Assembly: GCA_026119935.1 (NCBI GenBank)
Contig: JALRMH010000037.1
Coordinates: forward strand, 62,001-126,000
DNA from: Endothia cerciana
Taxonomy: Eukaryota > Ascomycota > Sordariomycetes > Diaporthales > Cryphonectriaceae
Direction: 5' to 3'
Length of the DNA: 64,000 nt
In this document: piece by piece, positions 22,707-33,926 of the stretch
How the letters are laid out: every line of letters begins with the position of its first letter
Position numbering within the stretch: position 1 is the stretch's first letter
Notes under the pieces: model-generated
Seen by the model: the letters and a program-made list of their open reading frames with translations, nothing else
Told to the model about the DNA's origin: nothing
The model's database searches: none
Program-made: the position numbers and the translations under genes

Positions 22707-24016
22707 GACATGAATAGAAGGGTAGCTGGGTATTCTCACTCCAAGCTCATGAGTTCCGAAGTATGGTTCGTCGGTCCTATAGAGGCCTTGGAGGCAGTCG
22801 GTGGAGCTGGTGGCCGAAATTGTAATAGCAGCATTTGAGTAGATTTCTGCTATCAACACAGCTTCTTTTGTCCAGTCACCTAGGTTTTTCTCCTTCTGTA
22901 TAATACAGAGAGAGTCGATCCATAGGTACCGCAACCCCAATTTCCTGACAAAGGCAATACTGTCTTGGAAGGTTCTGGGAATCTTGTGCCATGGTATTCC
23001 TAGTTTGTTCTCTTCGAGGGTATCATTTGTGGTAAGGCACTCTAGCTCGACACTGCCCCAGCAATGGCTGAGGCAAGCATATACCACATCTCCATTATGT
23101 TGACTGAGACTAAGATCTTTGGATTCGACTAATTTGACGCATGGATGGCCGTCAGGATTCCCTTGAGGGTCTCCCAGGCTCAGCAATCTAGATGGGAAGA
23201 ATGCCGGATCCTTGGGCCCGCAGTCTGGGTGGTTGTCTTTGCACGTCCCAAACCGCTTATAGGCTTGTTCCAAAACCCTTGCAGAGCCATAATCTCCTCC
23301 ATAGAGCGATATGTTGGCTAATTTGTTGGGCTTGTAGCTGGGCTTCTTGAGAATGTACATGGCTGAAGTGACTGGGTACACCCATTCCTCTTCTCCTATT
23401 GAAATATTAGATAGTGATTCTTGGGTACAACAACATTACCTAAGTACCTACCCGAGTAGGTTCTTGAGATACTATCAAAGGTTAATTCACAAGTGGAGTC
23501 TATGAAGTTTGAGATAGCTTTCCATTCCATACGGTGTTAGAGTAGCCCTCGTGGTGTGAACTTACCTGGAACAAGAAACAATCGAATCTTGTCAAGACAG
23601 TTGAAACCATGGCCCACAAAACAAAGCACCGACCTAGAGGCATCTAAATTCCATCGAACACCACTATCTTGCATATCAGGTGGAGAAGCCTTCTGTATAG
23701 CTTGCACAATGATGCTGCACCAGTGACAGCCTCGGGCTACCAGAGAGTCATACTCATAGAGGCTTCGAGGCCAGCTGAAACCTTTGCCATCGCAGAGAGA
23801 ACAGACAGAGTCCGGCAGCAGACGAAGAATGTTATCATCAAGATGATAATAAACAAGGCCTGGCAGAGAAGGAAGGTCATCAGGACGAGGAGGTGATTGA
23901 GATGCCTGGCCACTGGGGCCAATAGCAGGTTCATCAGACTCAATCTGAAGCTTGTCATCAGGAGGCTCCGATGAATGAACCGATCCTACCATCGAAATGC
24001 GTCTTTCCGGAACCAT

Positions 24017-25654
24017 ATTTTGACAGCACTAAGGAGCGGCGTAAGAGGTCCGTGTATTAATCGCTAGGAAATGTAAAAGTGTGAGCAACACCGAGAGAAA
24101 GAAGAAACAAGATCCAACTGTGGGCTGACACGGATTCATATGGCTGCACGTCCTCGGAGGTCTCTAGGTAGCTAGGTAAGGGGTCAGAGCGGGGTCTGTA
24201 TGCAACGAACACAGCCACCGAGAGGGCATGCTATGTAGCTAACGTGGCTCGAACGAGGATGGACGTGGTGGGTCTTTTTGTGCGATGTGGGAAAAACACC
24301 CAAAGCTAAGTACATAGCATGTGATGATAATGAAGATATTATGAGCACATTCGAGAGGTTGGGTCAAGCATGAAAAGTGTTTGACAATAGCTGAGCGATA
24401 GACGCGAGGTAGACATAGAAGCCTCCTCCAACCAGGGGTGATATTTTTGACCTGGGATGAACCCTACTCCCCACTGCTATAGTTTTACAAACTCAGTAGC
24501 GGGCGTATTGTGAGCCCAGTTTTCTACTGGAATGTGTCACGGTAGCAGGCAGGTGGGCAGGTTCTATTAGCCATGGGTGGGCTTTATCACCAGGCATGGA
24601 CAAGCTCTGTTGACAGGACGTAGCTCGAAGAGCTCCAACAGGACAGGATAGGGAGCAGGACAGGTTCGGTCTGGGTTTTATCAGGACCGGATAACGTAAT
24701 CGGAACCCTAACCCCATAGGTTGGAGTCCTCGTTATTCCAGCTGGTTTGACTAGGCCTGGGCTGTGACAGAATGAGAGATGGCTGAGAAGAGCTCCTTTG
24801 CTGGAACGACCGCATGACCTTTCCGACTTCCTGCCCAATTTATGACCTTGTATCTTGTAACTTTCTTGAAGAGAATAATTAGACCCTAGCTTCACCTATT
24901 CCCAGCTTTATGCATTGTTATTAAAATAGTAGCTAAATAAAGGGGGGACAGGGTTAATCATGCTCTCGATTCGGCTAGTGATACGGTGCTTGACATTTGT
25001 GGAGTTGCACGCTAAAAAGCCAGGTTCCTGATCGGTAGAGACTTAATATTTAGGTGAGTTAAGCTTATTTTCGGTTTGTCAAGTCTAGCAAGTATCACCA
25101 TTTGTCTAGTGTTGAGAAAAGATTGCTAAGTAGAAGCACCCTAGGTTCTGCAGCCTACGACATTACATCTGCCATTATCACACGATAATGATAATTTAGG
25201 CATTCTCAAGGCTTATCATTGGACATATTGAAACAATATGGAGGCTGTTGTTTCCAATAGGGAGCGTTACATTGACCTTCCCATCGGAATGTCATCTCGG
25301 TTCTGCAACCTAGAATGTGAAACATGCGACCCACCAGTGCCACTCCAGCTTGACAGGGACCCGGTCCCACCTTGAAATTCTCCTTCGAGAAGATAGGGGA
25401 GACGACAATTCTTCCCGGATATGTTTGACGACGACGGAGAGTCAACCGGACAGCCAGCGGACAGACTACGTTGAGAGTCACTACCCACGACAGAGGACCT
25501 CGGGAGAAGGGAGACGACGGGCTTAGTCAACGTCCAACATCGGTCTCTACAGAGGAGGCGGAGTCTCCCAACGCCAAGCGCGCGGCCCCTTTTCACCTCT
25601 TGGCCCTCACCGCCAGCCCCTCTCACCCAGCACGTACAGGAGCGGCAAGTCGCC
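24017..25654. other. Intergenic region between divergent HET and arylsulfotransferase genes
   Basis: No gene supported. AT-rich segment at 24880-25200. Holds both promoters: that of the HET gene (near 24017-24300) and that of the arylsulfotransferase-family gene (near 25500-25650, pyrimidine/CA-rich). Open frames here lack protein-like features. Confidence 0.4.
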
Positions 25655-27493
25655 ATGTTGACCTCAACAGTTGCCTTCCTCGCTACCACTGCCACTCTGG
25701 TGAGCGGCCGAGACAAGTTGTATCACGACAAGCAGTCCTACAACGACGGTAAATGGGGTACCTTTCCCTCCAACGAGTACCACTCCCTCAATGATTCCAG
25801 CCCATCAATACAAGTCAACATCTGGAACAAGGAAGCCACGTCCAAGTCCGGCTCCCATATCGTGATCCGACATGACGCATTCACAGATTCACAGACTGGT
25901 CTAAATGCGTCGCCGCTCGTTCTGAGCACCGAGGACCTGAGTGCCGTATACCTCAACCGGAGTTTCCCGGGTGTTGCGGACGTCAATGTGCAAATGTACG
26001 ATGGCAAGCCGATCCTATCATTCTTTGGTGGGCCGATCGAGGAAGACGTGGGCTTTGGCAACGGCTTTATCTTTGGATATGACGAGTCGTACCGGGAGGT
26101 CGGGCTCTTGGCGGCGGAGGACCTCAAGGTCGGGGCGGATTTCCACGAATTTACGATGACGGGAGGGAAGACGGCAGTCATTACAGCTTACGAGATTATC
26201 GACTGGGATTTGAGCGCATACAGCGATGATGAAGACGTGAAGGAGGGCAAGGTGCTGGACTGCATCTTTCAGGAGATCAACCTTGACACTTTCGACGTGC
26301 TTTTCCAGTGGCGGGCGTCGGAGCACATCCGCATGGACCTGTCGTACCAGCCGATCGACGAGTCGAAGTACGGATGGGACTTTTTCCACATCACCAGCGT
26401 GCAGAAGTCGAAGACGGGCGACTTCCTCGTCTCGGCAAGCCACATGCACTCGATATATATGATCGACGGGACGACGGGCGCCGTCAAGTGGACGCTCGGC
26501 GGGAAGGGCAACGAATTCGAGGAGCTGGCCTACCCCGACGGCCGGAACTTCAGCAACCCGCTGCTGACACTGGCCTGGCAACATCATGCACAGTTCTACC
26601 CGGGCAGAGATGAGAGGGAGCTCACCCTCTTTGACAACCACGGCATTGAGATTAACGGTTGGGGTTGTACGGAAAACTGCTCCCGGGGCCTGCACTTCTC
26701 TCTCGATGCGGACTCGAAGAAGGTCCAGCTCCTGAATGAGTACCTTCATCCGACAGGGCTGTGGAGCATCTCCCAGGGGAGCATGCAAGTCCTCGATAAC
26801 GGTAACGTATTCATCGGCTGGGGTCGCAACCCTGCGATCACAGAGCATCTGCCCGACGGCGACTGCGTGTTCGATATCCAGTTCTCTCCCTGGCGTTCCC
26901 CTAAGACGGACTGGAAGGGTCTGGACAACTACCGAGCGTATAAGGTCGATTGGACGGGGCGGCCGTATTGGAATCCCAATATCATGGCCGAGAAGGGCAG
27001 TTCAGGGGGCATCGCAGCGTGGGTGAGCTGGAACGGCGCCACCGAGGTGAAGGAGTGGGTCCTCCTCGGGAGCAAGAAGGGCATGGATCTGAATGGTGCG
27101 AGCAAAGTTGTGGCGAGGGCGCCGAGAGACGGGTTTGAGACACTGTTGTGGGCCGAGCCGTCGCAGGTGAGGTATCTCCGTGCCGTTGCGGTGGATGGTC
27201 ACGGGAAGATATTAAGGGCCTCGGATGTCTTTGACCTGCATACCCGGACGGTCACGCCCGTTACGTATCTGGTGACGGAGGTAGGAGATGTCTATAGAGA
27301 GAGCGGCAACAACAACGGAGGCACGACAGGACACAAAGGGGGCAAGGGTGGTGACAGTGGCAAGAATAAGGAACCTGGACTGCCAAAGGTCACATATCAT
27401 GATCTCTTCCCGAGACATTGGAGTTGGGGCGATATTCTCTGGAGAGTAGTTGGTGTCAGCTTGGGTGTCTGGGCTTTCTCAAGACTTCTCTGA
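25655..27493 (+). CDS. Arylsulfotransferase-family secretory protein (Arylsulfotran_2 type)
   Basis: Single-exon gene encoding 612 aa. The N-terminus (MLTSTVAFLATTATLVSG) is a signal peptide. The body matches the fungal arylsulfotransferase-like beta-propeller family, with WDFFHITSVQKSKTGDFLVS, GAVKWTLGGKGNEF, WQHHAQFYPG, FDNHGIEINGWG, LWSISQGSMQVLDNGNVFIG and CVFDIQFSPWRS. Bacterial relatives move sulfate between phenols using an active-site His; here H in WQHHAQF is a candidate, but activity in fungi is not established. Close to the C-terminus a Gly/Lys-rich linker (GGTTGHKGGKGGDSGKNK) precedes a short hydrophobic end segment (about 594-612), suggesting membrane anchoring or a GPI-like tail. 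Its 3' end converges on the next gene with only about 100 bp between the stops. No damage is seen. Confidence 0.88.
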   Translation: MLTSTVAFLATTATLVSGRDKLYHDKQSYNDGKWGTFPSNEYHSLNDSSPSIQVNIWNKEATSKSGSHIVIRHDAFTDSQTGLNASPLVLSTEDLSAVYLNRSFPGVADVNVQMYDGKPILSFFGGPIEEDVGFGNGFIFGYDESYREVGLLAAEDLKVGADFHEFTMTGGKTAVITAYEIIDWDLSAYSDDEDVKEGKVLDCIFQEINLDTFDVLFQWRASEHIRMDLSYQPIDESKYGWDFFHITSVQKSKTGDFLVSASHMHSIYMIDGTTGAVKWTLGGKGNEFEELAYPDGRNFSNPLLTLAWQHHAQFYPGRDERELTLFDNHGIEINGWGCTENCSRGLHFSLDADSKKVQLLNEYLHPTGLWSISQGSMQVLDNGNVFIGWGRNPAITEHLPDGDCVFDIQFSPWRSPKTDWKGLDNYRAYKVDWTGRPYWNPNIMAEKGSSGGIAAWVSWNGATEVKEWVLLGSKKGMDLNGASKVVARAPRDGFETLLWAEPSQVRYLRAVAVDGHGKILRASDVFDLHTRTVTPVTYLVTEVGDVYRESGNNNGGTTGHKGGKGGDSGKNKEPGLPKVTYHDLFPRHWSWGDILWRVVGVSLGVWAFSRLL

Positions 27494-27595
27494 TAGCATT
27501 TGTGTGCAAAGTGTCTTGGTACATTGAAATGATACTACTGATTATTTGATCCCCGATCCTCCTGTTAGGAGACACGCCACTAATTGATAAGTCTA

Positions 27596-30500
27596 TCATG
27601 GCAGGGAGTTGCCCTCCATGCCATCAAGAAATTGCTGTATGGTGGCATCAGTCCAGATACCGGCAAGATAAGCCTGGTCACCAGCATGATTTCCAGCCTT
27701 TTGCACCGCCCTCACCCTCAGATCTTGGACAGTTGGATCCTGTGAGACATTCTGGAGGCCAGCGTCACGAGCTGCTTGTCGATCCACCATGAGCTGCCTT
27801 TCATTGGTGAGCATCAAGTGAATGTCCCTCATCAAGTCATCTCGTCGTTCTGCCTCCGACCTGAGTACCCGAAGCTCTCTCTCGATCTGCCTGATGTCCG
27901 TATAGGATGATAGAATTCTCAGAGCCTCCCGGACGAGCCTCTTCATTGGACCGTCCGCCAATCGTCTGATTTCTCTCATTGCTGCGGCTCTATAAGCCTG
28001 GAGGTAACCAGCCCGCCTTGCACGCGTTACCGATCGTAGTCTGTGGCTCGCATCTTGTGCCAGCTGGACAGAACCGTCTGGATTCATGCTCTCTGCCAGG
28101 TTTTCATTCTCGCTCAGTAGATCCACGTGTAATTGGAAGCCATTGTGCGAAGATCTGACCTCGTTCAGCATCTCTACGAGCATAAGAGACTCTGTCATCA
28201 CGTCGTCAGGTATCCCTCCAGCTCCGTATGCAAGGTCCGTCTCCAATTTACGTTCAAACGCGTCCTGCCACCCTCCGCCCACCGTAGTTCGTTGCTCATT
28301 TAGACCTGCTAGGTGAATGTTGATTGTTTGGCCATTGAGTAGGTTTCTCATACTCACGCACCTCTGCTGGAGAACCAATATAAACAAAATAAACTCTTGT
28401 CGAAAGTCTTGTCCTTGCAGCAGGTACATATTGAGGATATTTTGTTGATAAGCTATCTCTTGGTCAATTACGCGGTCAAGTTCCATCAGCTTTTGCAAAA
28501 CTGGTCGCACGCTGTTTTGCAACATGCGAATTCGGTCCCTGGCATCTTCGATAGAGAATGGTACTGCCCCGGGTAATACGTCACCGTTGATAGCGTTGAC
28601 CATGGCATTGTAATTTGTAGCGGTCTCTGCAGCCAACCTCTCCATCTTTTCTTGTTTGTGATCCCATCCTAAGTCTTCATTCGCTAGTCTCGTCGCAAGC
28701 ACAGCAGACTCGGAGACCAGACACATCAGGGCCGTGATGTAGCTCCTGAGCGCGCGAAGACCTTTATCCGCAAGCTGTCGCGATAACGTGTCACGGAGCC
28801 AAGTATATGCATCAATACCCAGTACCGTGACCATCTCATCAGGATCATTCTCCATGGGAAACAGTGGTACAGATCTCACTCGCTGATTTGGTGGAGTTGG
28901 TCCATCATGTGCCAATTTCAGTCCATGGTGGCCGTATTTCTGGTAGCTGGATTGCCACCATGACTTTTGAAATATCCGAGCAAACCACTCCACAGGGACA
29001 GCTGTGACCTCGTTCCAGCTCTGCACACGAGGTTCAACAAGCCATCGCATATAGGCACTGTCCCGCTGGTCAGTTGCCGTTATGCCTTGCTGATATGGCT
29101 GTGGATGAGCTACTGGCCAGTTGGATGTTGCGATGACAGGCTTCAACATGAGTAACCCCGCGCCTCCTCTAGGTAATCGGACAATCCGGTCTCCCCAGAG
29201 CCATGTTTCGAAATTCAACCCCTCTTCTCCTTGCGCTGCATCCTCTGCAAAGAGTTGGCTCTGACTGGGCCGGGTCGGAAATCCTCGTGGGTCATTTACA
29301 ATCGGGCCAAATACTTGGCCACCCAGTGTGAGGAGACTACAGAGTATTCGATCGTTGAGAGCTGCCCCCATCGGAGTTCTTTGCAAAATGGCTACCCTCG
29401 TCATTAAACACCTTTGCGCATGGGCACACGCATGAGCCAGCTCATGCAGGATAGTCGATGCGATGGCAAAGGTGCAAGAGGCCCTTTCACTGTCCGAAAG
29501 GTTTTGGGGGACAAGTAGCGGCCAGATGAGAGTTGCACTTATACAAATTCGAGGAGACCATCTATCTTGATCCTGATAGACTCTAAGGAGTCCGTTGTCG
29601 CTCGCACCGAGGTGAATACCGAACTGTAGAAATCGATATAAAAGGCTCATGCATGCGTTTCTGGCCGCCGTACTGTCGAACCCAAGGTTTCTCAAGGTTT
29701 GCATTTCTGGATATGGAGGCGGAACTCTAGGGTCGGTATTATCGACGTGCAACCATACGGAGGTATAAGGCACACCTCCTTGACGAGCTCGTTCCTCATT
29801 TGTGCGACCGTCTTTCGCATCATCGACCGGCCGCAGATGGTGGAGGCTAGTCATTGCCTCCCAGTATGGGTGGCCGGACCTCATAACTCTCGAGACCAAC
29901 TTCAAAGCCGGGCGGAGAGCATCTCGAACCTTCTGATTTGCCTGATAGTTATATACTCCCCCTGCCCCATCCAGTGTGGGTCCGTAACGGACGTCCCAAA
30001 AGCCAGGCCAGTCGTTCCACCCAGGCATCGGCATCTGGGTCCACCTCTGTTGGTCGAAAAGCGGATCGATAGGGTCGTCTAAGTCTGGAGGCCAGGCTAC
30101 GTTGAGTTTCGGATTGAATGCGCCCATGCTGGCGAGCTCGGCCGTGTCGTAATCAAACATGATAGTCTGAAGACTTCTGTCATAATCATCACCTTCGGGC
30201 CTCTGTGCGGACGTCTGAAACAAAGGATCGGTAGGCGTCATCCTGGAGTGTCCCCAGATATCCCTTTGAGCATCAGTGTGAACACCAAATCGCCGCGCGT
30301 AATCGGTGGGGTTCCGAACATCATCCTCAGGGCGCAGAGCTGGCCTCATGGATGCGGCGGGATCACCCAATCTTGGCCGTACTTTGTACCATGTCCCATC
30401 AAAATCTATCTCGAGGTCCTCGCGCCATAGAGGATGTGTCCAAGATGGGACATATGAGAAGGGCGTAGATGCATTCAGGGGAGTCCAGCCACCCAGTTCC

Positions 30501-30619
30501 TGCAAGGCGTTCAGGTCTGTCTGATGAAACCCACCTGGAGCGCCTGCCACAGTGTTGGCATGTGGCCGGTCATTCTGTTGGACTTGAAATACAGTTCCTG
30601 TAGTTCGGTCTTGGGCCAT
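27596..30619 (-). CDS. Large orphan protein with HELAH (zincin-type) motif
   Basis: Intronless gene encoding 1007 aa, ATG at 30619. I do not recognise the family. At residues 392-396 a helix-like context STILHELAHACAHAQR carries HExxH, the zinc-binding and catalytic signature of zincin metallopeptidases. No third zinc ligand can be named with certainty. Before it is a long Trp/Pro-rich region (WTPLNAST, GWNDWPGFWDVRYGP). After it, residues from about 560 to 960 are mainly alpha-helical, with many Leu/Arg/Glu heptad-like stretches (for example RQIERELRVLRSEAERRDD) that could form coiled coils. There is no signal peptide or membrane segment. Its length, lack of introns and absence of any lesion suggest a functional gene under selection. 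Possible roles include an intracellular protease or a structural protein with a vestigial zincin fold; which one is not known. Confidence 0.8.
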   Translation of the reverse strand: MAQDRTTGTVFQVQQNDRPHANTVAGAPGGFHQTDLNALQELGGWTPLNASTPFSYVPSWTHPLWREDLEIDFDGTWYKVRPRLGDPAASMRPALRPEDDVRNPTDYARRFGVHTDAQRDIWGHSRMTPTDPLFQTSAQRPEGDDYDRSLQTIMFDYDTAELASMGAFNPKLNVAWPPDLDDPIDPLFDQQRWTQMPMPGWNDWPGFWDVRYGPTLDGAGGVYNYQANQKVRDALRPALKLVSRVMRSGHPYWEAMTSLHHLRPVDDAKDGRTNEERARQGGVPYTSVWLHVDNTDPRVPPPYPEMQTLRNLGFDSTAARNACMSLLYRFLQFGIHLGASDNGLLRVYQDQDRWSPRICISATLIWPLLVPQNLSDSERASCTFAIASTILHELAHACAHAQRCLMTRVAILQRTPMGAALNDRILCSLLTLGGQVFGPIVNDPRGFPTRPSQSQLFAEDAAQGEEGLNFETWLWGDRIVRLPRGGAGLLMLKPVIATSNWPVAHPQPYQQGITATDQRDSAYMRWLVEPRVQSWNEVTAVPVEWFARIFQKSWWQSSYQKYGHHGLKLAHDGPTPPNQRVRSVPLFPMENDPDEMVTVLGIDAYTWLRDTLSRQLADKGLRALRSYITALMCLVSESAVLATRLANEDLGWDHKQEKMERLAAETATNYNAMVNAINGDVLPGAVPFSIEDARDRIRMLQNSVRPVLQKLMELDRVIDQEIAYQQNILNMYLLQGQDFRQEFILFILVLQQRCVSMRNLLNGQTINIHLAGLNEQRTTVGGGWQDAFERKLETDLAYGAGGIPDDVMTESLMLVEMLNEVRSSHNGFQLHVDLLSENENLAESMNPDGSVQLAQDASHRLRSVTRARRAGYLQAYRAAAMREIRRLADGPMKRLVREALRILSSYTDIRQIERELRVLRSEAERRDDLMRDIHLMLTNERQLMVDRQAARDAGLQNVSQDPTVQDLRVRAVQKAGNHAGDQAYLAGIWTDATIQQFLDGMEGNSLP

Positions 30620-32587
30620 GCTGCCGTGGTATTGTTGCCAACTAGGTCACTTGATATAAGCAAGTTATGGTCACAGTTTCTTGATTGTGCGATATACGAT
30701 GTTCGAATCACAGAAGAGCGTAGCCGAGCCTGGCGGGGAGGTGTTATAGTCTTAGATTTACCACACAGCCCTAGATAATTGAGTATTCATACAATGGCGG
30801 GTCTCCTTTGTCCTATTCGACAAGGCAGCCTTCACTCGAGAGCAAATTTATTAATTCAAAAATAGCAGCGTATATCCCGCGTTTCCGCAAATGGTTAGCT
30901 CAGAAGACAACAAAACGGCTACCATTATAGAAAGAAGAAAGAAGACCAAGCGCTCGACCTTGTCTCTTTGGCCAGCGTCCGCTCTAGACGACGTTGACGC
31001 GGGTAATTAGCGGAGCCTAGAGTCGGTCGTCTCAGGAATGACTATCAATCCCAGCTTCCCAGAGCCTGGCAATCAGCCGTATAAATAGAGATTCTAGATA
31101 GAGAGACCAAGGAAATCGATCGCAGTCGTTTGCAGAGTCTGGTCAACCCTTAGCAGCATGGGTGATGGGTACATAGTAGTTAGCAGCTCACTGCACTTCC
31201 TTATCCGGTACCAGCAGGAGGGTTAACGAGGTAAGTTTATGCTACGGAATCGCTCCATATTCTCAGGATTTCCGGAACTACAAGTGGGTCTGTAAGAAGT
31301 TCGGTGGAGTATTTGCATAAAACGAACAGCATATCATTAGAGGAAGTCCCACGATCCGGCCTTACCAAGGACGAAACCCTCTGCGCGAGGCTCCCCAAGT
31401 CATAACCTAGTAATATCTCACTGTTAGCAGGAAGCTCCATAGAGACCGTGTTGCGGAATGCAGATTATCGCCAATAACAACGATCGAGTCCATATCTCCA
31501 TTGTAGGCCCAGCCGAATCGACAGCGAGAACCCAAAGCCCCTGTGCCCCTGCACTGCATTGTTGTCACCTGCCAGGATTTTCTCGTTTCCTAAGATATCG
31601 GCTCAGACCCTAACACCTCTACTGCGGTCCTATTATGCAGAACTCCGCGGGAACTATGCGATGCGTTCAAAATTCTGGTCTAGATAGCAAGAGCACACAC
31701 AGAAGACCAGGTTGGCCGCGTCTCTTGGACAGTCTCGCCTTTGAATCACGGCGTAGACAATCACCAGCAGCCGGGGATCTTCTGAACGAATATTCAAGTA
31801 CATGAATTCCTCAAGGCTGTTAGTATGGTTTAATAGGAAGTCAATGAAAGAAGATAGTTCTTTGGGGGAAAAGAATCGATAGTAAAAGTCGTAAGGGGCC
31901 AGGACCTATGAACAAGCAGGGATCTGGACAACACAAAGTGTGGCTGAGAGCGACGAGGTAGCGTTGATTGCCGGTGTGGCATAAATGTATTTTTGTAGGT
32001 AGCCTTTACGGGCAGAGTTATAAACTCGCCGATCTGCGAAATCAGTACAGTTCCTCGACGTCCAACATTCAAAAATGGCAAGGCATTCGACTGTGGTAGC
32101 ACCGCTGCCAACCGTTTCTTCACAACTTTTTTCTTCTGTTCCCTTGCCCCTCCCCCCTCCAAAGGGTAGTTCATTGATTTCTGAGTTAGCGGGTGACCGT
32201 GTCTTGTCTCTAGGCTGTTCTTAGCAGAAGTCAGCTGCCCTATTCGAGGCAGACTAAGTGGCTAGTGGCTCAATGTCAGAGACCGAAGCATCTGATAATG
32301 ATGATCTTTAGCCTGTTACTGTAAGGACGGGTAGCCTCGACCTCAAGCTAAAATGCCGGTACTCAAGTAGCGTCGAGGTCTTGCACTTGTCCGTAGCTAC
32401 GGAAAGCTGGACATTTCTCGGCGCTCGCCGCCAGTGCCTCCCAGTACCTCCTCGTACCAAAACTTGCTTTGACCTGGTCCTCCCCTTGTTTGGCTACTTC
32501 AGGATCAGAAACTTCTGACATACCTTCACTTTGACCCAAGATCCCATCCCAGCCACCACAGTCAGGATCGGATTGACACCTCTCATC
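30620..32587. other. Intergenic region between divergent orphan and secreted-protein genes
   Basis: Nothing supported as a gene. Moderately AT-rich, no strong repeats. The minus-strand frames at 31237-31440 and 31830-32174 lack recognisable features. Contains the promoters of both flanking genes. Confidence 0.4.
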
Positions 32588-33174
32588 ATGCGTCCGCTTC
32601 CGTACATCATCAGCACAGCTCTGTTGCCAGCAATCGCTTTTGGCCTTGACGGCAACGGCCCTGAATTCGATATACCGGATGACCGCAACAGAGGTTGCGT
32701 ATACTTCCACATCGACACACCAAAGAGAGGCTTGCAGTTCGTTATCTACGACAGAGACTGGTCACCCATTGAACAGACTGAGGCGTGTGGCGGTGGTCTC
32801 CTCGATAATCTGCGTGGAGGTACGTTCTCGACCCTCTATATTCTCGCGACTTTCCGTGGTGAACGCTCCACCGGCGGTATCACGCTTCCTTCTTGAGCTA
32901 ACAAATCATGGCAGCGTGTCATTGCGTGGTACAAAAATGGGGCTGTGATGCCATCAACAATGAGACGACTGGCGAGCATGGAATCTTGACCCACTTCTAC
33001 ATGGTTCCCTGGAAGGGGTTCGCCCGCTGGAAGGAGGTAGAGAGGGCCTACTTCAAGGCCGCACGTGCAGAGCCAGGGCACGGGGGACCTCCTGAGTGGG
33101 ACAAAGAAGTCAAGTGCTGTGACTACCGTGACGAGGAGTGCCTGCGCTCGGCACCTGGTCATAGGAACAATTAG
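32588..33174 (+). CDS. Small secreted cysteine-rich protein
   Basis: Two exons, 32588-32819 and 32915-33174, flank a 95-bp intron with GTACGT donor, a GAGCTAAC branch-like element about 15 bases before the end, and GGCAG acceptor. The spliced product is 163 aa. It begins with a signal peptide (MRPLPYIISTALLPAIAFG). The mature part of about 144 aa has eight cysteines, including ACHC, a CC pair and EEC, which is an even number suited to four disulfides. No known domain is recognised. Size, secretion and cysteine content are those of fungal effector-like or antimicrobial secreted proteins, but this is only an inference. The ATG at 32588 is chosen because it starts the signal peptide; an upstream in-frame ATG at 32531 would bury it. 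Confidence 0.78.
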
Positions 33175-33926
33175 AACTTCTCTGGCATTTGAGCAAGAGC
33201 CAGATGGCATAAGCCTCTTCTCAATAGCACACTGAGATAGATGCAGGATCTAGCTATAGCAGCTCCGTGCCGCACAAGGCCATCAAGAAAAATTGATGTC
33301 ACCTCACCTTCGCTGTGATATATGGTCATCGCTACTTTCTCAGGTTCATGTCTTAGGTTGTGCATTAGTGGTGGGTGATGCCTAACGGATTCCGCAAAAC
33401 CACCGAGGATAACGGTAAAACTTGGCGTTCTATGAGACCAATGGTACTTGAATTGTTGCGGGCTACGGATCAGCCTAGCAGTTCACGTAGACATCCCCAC
33501 TCCCCCTTTCCACCTTCAAGACTGCCCCTCTCTTCAGTGAAGCTCACCCTCCTCCTTAGCACTGACACTAGGACCGGATATACTAGCCTACCGTGAGATC
33601 CTAAGGTAATGGTCAACCGTGGGTTAAGCTAATTGGAACACCTCAAGCTCTAGGGCACGGTAGGCACAGTCCGGCGTTGATCTCGTTCTGTGCTGGAACT
33701 AACAAGTATTTAGGCACACAGTACGAGACAATTTGGGGCAGATCACCCATTATATCTTCTACTTCTAGCTACCGGCACTGGCACATCTTTTTTCCTCACA
33801 GACGCACAGAAAAAAGGAATGCAGTGCAGATCGCGGCCGATTCGCCCTTCTCTGTGGCCATACCACCGCTAACTCAGAGTCGATTCTCAGATACCCTAAG
33901 GACCTATCACACAGTCTGCGATCGCT
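33175..33926. other. Intergenic region
   Basis: No gene seen. Pyrimidine-rich around 33480-33560. Holds the terminator of the secreted-protein gene and the promoter of the next one. Confidence 0.4.

Larger units (their letters stand above)
20633..24016 (-). pseudogene. HET-domain (heterokaryon incompatibility) gene, disrupted by insertion, stops and a frameshift
   Basis: HET proteins trigger cell death when genetically different hyphae fuse. Exon 1 is 24016-23566. A 170-bp intron (23396-23565) restores FLVPGEEEWVYPVTSAMY. The HET core follows: VVYACLSHCWG, IPRTFQDSIAFVRKLGLRYL and WIDSLCIIQKEKNLGDW, then SNAAITISAT. An in-frame TAG at 22620-22622 falls where the motif PLLNRxWTFQE is expected. 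The frame then continues through RLSPRLLHFDTRELIWQC to TAG 22389-22391. About 1 kb of unrelated DNA intervenes (roughly 21346-22388), after which the HET C-terminal part resumes: LQLTFHRDRLAAISGVAK, a frameshift in a C9/G9 run at 21233-21241, then AGLWREAMPRGLDW, EWAAPSWSWASV, a TAG near 21005, and a C-terminal tail ending at TAA 20633. The original gene had normal HET layout. It now encodes at most a truncated HET domain. Confidence 0.88.

Noticed and set aside
26018..26848. 276-aa minus-strand open frame
   Set aside because: Antisense shadow of the arylsulfotransferase-family gene, which has a clear signal peptide and family motifs.
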